Assembly: GCF_009830285.1 (NCBI RefSeq)
Contig: NZ_WUQX01000001.1
Coordinates: 4,898,501-4,962,500, forward strand
Direction: 5' to 3'
Length of the DNA stretch: 64,000 bases
DNA from: Sporofaciens musculi
Lineage (GTDB): Bacteria > Bacillota > Clostridia > Lachnospirales > Lachnospiraceae
Shown: positions 62,277 through 64,000 of the stretch, in pieces
Numbering within the stretch: the stretch's first letter is position 1
Layout: each line of letters begins with the position of its first letter
Translations under genes and position numbers: made by a program
The notes under the pieces: model-generated
Database searches by the model: none
The model's input: the letters and a program-made list of their open reading frames with translations, nothing else
What the model was told of the DNA's origin: nothing

Positions 62277-63911
62277 TCAGTTTTCAAGCACCTCCTCTGC
62301 AATATTACGGGCATGGTCTGAGATACGCTCCAGGCAGACCAATGTATCCAGGAACACAATTCCCGCCTCCGTGTTGCACTGGTTACTTGCCAGACGTTTG
62401 ATATGCTTACTGCGAAGTGAAATCTCCAAATCATCCGCCTGTGTTTCCTTCTCTATAACTGTAAGCGCTTTCTCTTTGTTCTGTTCTGCAAACGCTTCAA
62501 AAGCATACCTATAGCTGTCCACACACACATCAAACATTTCCTTCAACTGTCTGGTTCCTACCTCTGAAAAGGAAACCTTCTTCTCATGAAGAGTCTCTGC
62601 AAATTCGGAAATATTTTCACAGTAATCGCTGATACGCTCAATGTCTGATACCATCTGTAAAAGATGCGCCACTTCCTGGTGCTCTTTCTCACTGACTTGC
62701 AGAGAACTAAGCTTAATAGCATATTCTGTAATCCCTGCGCTTAATTTATCTACCGTAGTTTCTTCTTCCTTTAGAAGCTGGATGTCATCTTCTTTCAGTG
62801 TAAACAATACATCCTTTGCCACCATCAGGGAATCCTCTACAATCTGGGCCATACGGGCTACCTCTCTGACCGTGGACTGCAAAGCAATCACGGGTGTCTC
62901 CAGGATACGGTCGTCCAGAAGTACAATACTCTTATCCTGCGTATCCTCGTCCACTCTGCCAATCTTCTTGGCCAGCTTAATAATCCAGCCGGATACAGGA
63001 AATAGAAGTACGGTGGTGCCAATATTGAACGCTGTGTGAACCATACTAATCTGTGTCTGTGTGATATAACCAAACCCAATCTCCGGATTCACAAACTCAT
63101 AATAGATAATTGCCACGGCACTGAACAGCACAGTACCAATAACGTTGAACAGCAAGTGCATTAACGCCGCTGTCTTGGCATTCTTCTTTGCCCCTAAACT
63201 GGACAGAATCGCCGTCACACAAGTACCGATATTCTGTCCCATAATAATATAAACCGCCGCACTAAACGGAACCAGCCCTGCTGCCGCAAGGCTCTGCAGA
63301 ATACCTACCGATGCGGATGAACTCTGGATTACAGCCGTCACAAATGCACCGGCCAGGATGCCCAGCAGCGGATTGTCCCCAAGAGTGACGAAAATATTAC
63401 AGAAGCTCTCTGACTCCTGCAGGGGTGAAACTGCTGATGACATGGTGGTAATACCGATAAAAAGCAGTCCAAAACCCACGATAATGCTTGCAATCTCCTT
63501 AGAAGACCGGCGTTTCCCAGTCAGCATGATAATAACTCCAAGCATGACGGCAATGGGGGCTAACTTGGAAGGGCTTAGAAACTTTGCCCATTCTACCGCA
63601 GATACCAGCCATCCTGTTACGGTCGTACCGATATTGGCGCCCATTATTACGCCCATAGCTTGTGTCAGATTCATAATCCCTGCATTGACAAATCCAACCA
63701 CCATGACGGTAGTTGCGGACGAGCTTTGGATCACGGCTGTGATTACTGCGCCTAAGAGCACACCCATAAGCTTATTCTTGGTCAGTACTTCCAGCAGGGA
63801 CTTCATCTTGTTGCCTGCTGCATTTTCCAGCCCCTGAGCCATAATCTGCATACCATATATGAACATGCCGAGTCCACCGACAAATGGTATGATAATATCT
63901 AAGTAATTCAT
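62277..63911 (-). CDS. Na/Pi cotransporter family protein with PhoU-like domain
   Basis: The 544-residue protein has two inverted Na/Pi cotransport repeats with the signature glutamine-serine motifs GAVITAVIQSSSATTVMVVG and GAFVTAVIQSSSASVGILQS. There are about eight membrane helices, then a cytoplasmic PhoU-like helical domain in the last ~210 residues (VSDIERISDYCENISEFAE). The likely role is sodium-driven phosphate uptake or export. GGGAGG precedes the start. Confidence 0.92.
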   Translation of the reverse strand: MNYLDIIIPFVGGLGMFIYGMQIMAQGLENAAGNKMKSLLEVLTKNKLMGVLLGAVITAVIQSSSATTVMVVGFVNAGIMNLTQAMGVIMGANIGTTVTGWLVSAVEWAKFLSPSKLAPIAVMLGVIIMLTGKRRSSKEIASIIVGFGLLFIGITTMSSAVSPLQESESFCNIFVTLGDNPLLGILAGAFVTAVIQSSSASVGILQSLAAAGLVPFSAAVYIIMGQNIGTCVTAILSSLGAKKNAKTAALMHLLFNVIGTVLFSAVAIIYYEFVNPEIGFGYITQTQISMVHTAFNIGTTVLLFPVSGWIIKLAKKIGRVDEDTQDKSIVLLDDRILETPVIALQSTVREVARMAQIVEDSLMVAKDVLFTLKEDDIQLLKEEETTVDKLSAGITEYAIKLSSLQVSEKEHQEVAHLLQMVSDIERISDYCENISEFAETLHEKKVSFSEVGTRQLKEMFDVCVDSYRYAFEAFAEQNKEKALTVIEKETQADDLEISLRSKHIKRLASNQCNTEAGIVFLDTLVCLERISDHARNIAEEVLEN

Positions 63912-64000
63912 TATTTTCCTCCCTGGTATTGTTTTCCTCCTAGACTAATGTAGCGCCGCCTTCCCTTTCGGACGGCGGCAAAATATGTAACTCCGGAATC
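63912..64000 (-). other. leader of the transporter gene at the window edge
   Basis: No gene is seen. A small GC-rich stem (63955-63960 GCCGCC with 63974-63979 GGCGGC) stands about 45 bases upstream of the start codon; it has no T run, so it is not a typical terminator. Confidence 0.35.

Overview
The window is a stretch of chromosome from a low-to-moderate GC Gram-positive anaerobe. The 16S and 23S rRNA sequence, the Lachnospiraceae-type proteins (Rpn/PD-(D/E)XK transposase-like protein, DUF1934 next to murI, a trigger-factor-like lipoprotein, BceAB/VanRS-like modules), an in-frame UGA in a reductase selenoprotein B homologue and strong AGGAGG ribosome binding sites all point to a gut Clostridia of the Lachnospiraceae (Clostridium cluster XIVa). 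I do not assign a species.

Layout. 1-6 kb: the 3' part of a PrpR/NtrC-like regulator with a degenerate AAA+ domain, then a vanR-vanS-vanY-like cluster without any resistance ligase and with a frameshifted vanS, a small membrane protein, and an Rpn nuclease gene lying between a tRNA-Asn and a decayed copy of that tRNA. 6-13.5 kb: an rRNA operon on the minus strand in the unusual order 16S-5S-tRNA-Ile-tRNA-Ala-23S-tRNA-Asn, two tRNA-Ser genes, and a short selenoprotein B gene with an in-frame UGA beside a TetR pseudogene. 13.6-24.4 kb: mostly housekeeping genes (trigger-factor-like PPIase lipoprotein, cardiolipin synthase, DUF1934, murI, cytidylate-kinase-like protein, NhaD-type antiporter) and a TetR-regulated ABC exporter. 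24.5-31.9 kb: a type I restriction-modification locus, in transcription order half-size HsdS, HsdM, frameshifted HsdS, HsdR, YgjP-type metallopeptidase. 32-35.5 kb: a convergent type I toxin-antitoxin-like module, an AraC regulator and a GH3 glycosidase. 35.5-41.6 kb: one 1987-residue membrane-anchored protein built of a 131-residue higher-order YD-like repeat, preceded by a promoter and an intrinsic-terminator-like hairpin in its leader. 41.8-55.7 kb: two MacB/BceAB-type ABC transporters, an AAA ATPase plus putative nuclease pair, two two-component systems, and a ~1 kb cassette with a Ham1-like NTPase and a second copy of the toxin-antitoxin module. 55.8-64 kb: a GH42 beta-galactosidase, a chemoreceptor, an IbrA/IbrB-like pair and a Na/Pi cotransporter.

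The strongest unusual signals are: (1) two paralogous modules, 21.6 kb apart, each with a ~30-residue hydrophobic peptide and a convergent small RNA ending at a shared hairpin, with a 12-13 nt direct repeat that makes the small RNA complementary to the toxin start site, which is the logic of the enterococcal par/Fst system; (2) a cassette around the second module flanked by copies of a histidine kinase 3' end, so that the Ham1-like protein ends in kinase-derived residues; (3) the giant higher-order-repeat protein with a possible attenuator; (4) a compact AAA ATPase/PD-(D/E)XK-like pair that could be a defence system; (5) a type I RM locus with an extra half-size specificity subunit.

Several frameshifts (vanS, two in hsdS, one in the TetR remnant) are each explained by one missing base, three of them next to or in A runs, so some may be sequencing errors rather than true mutations.
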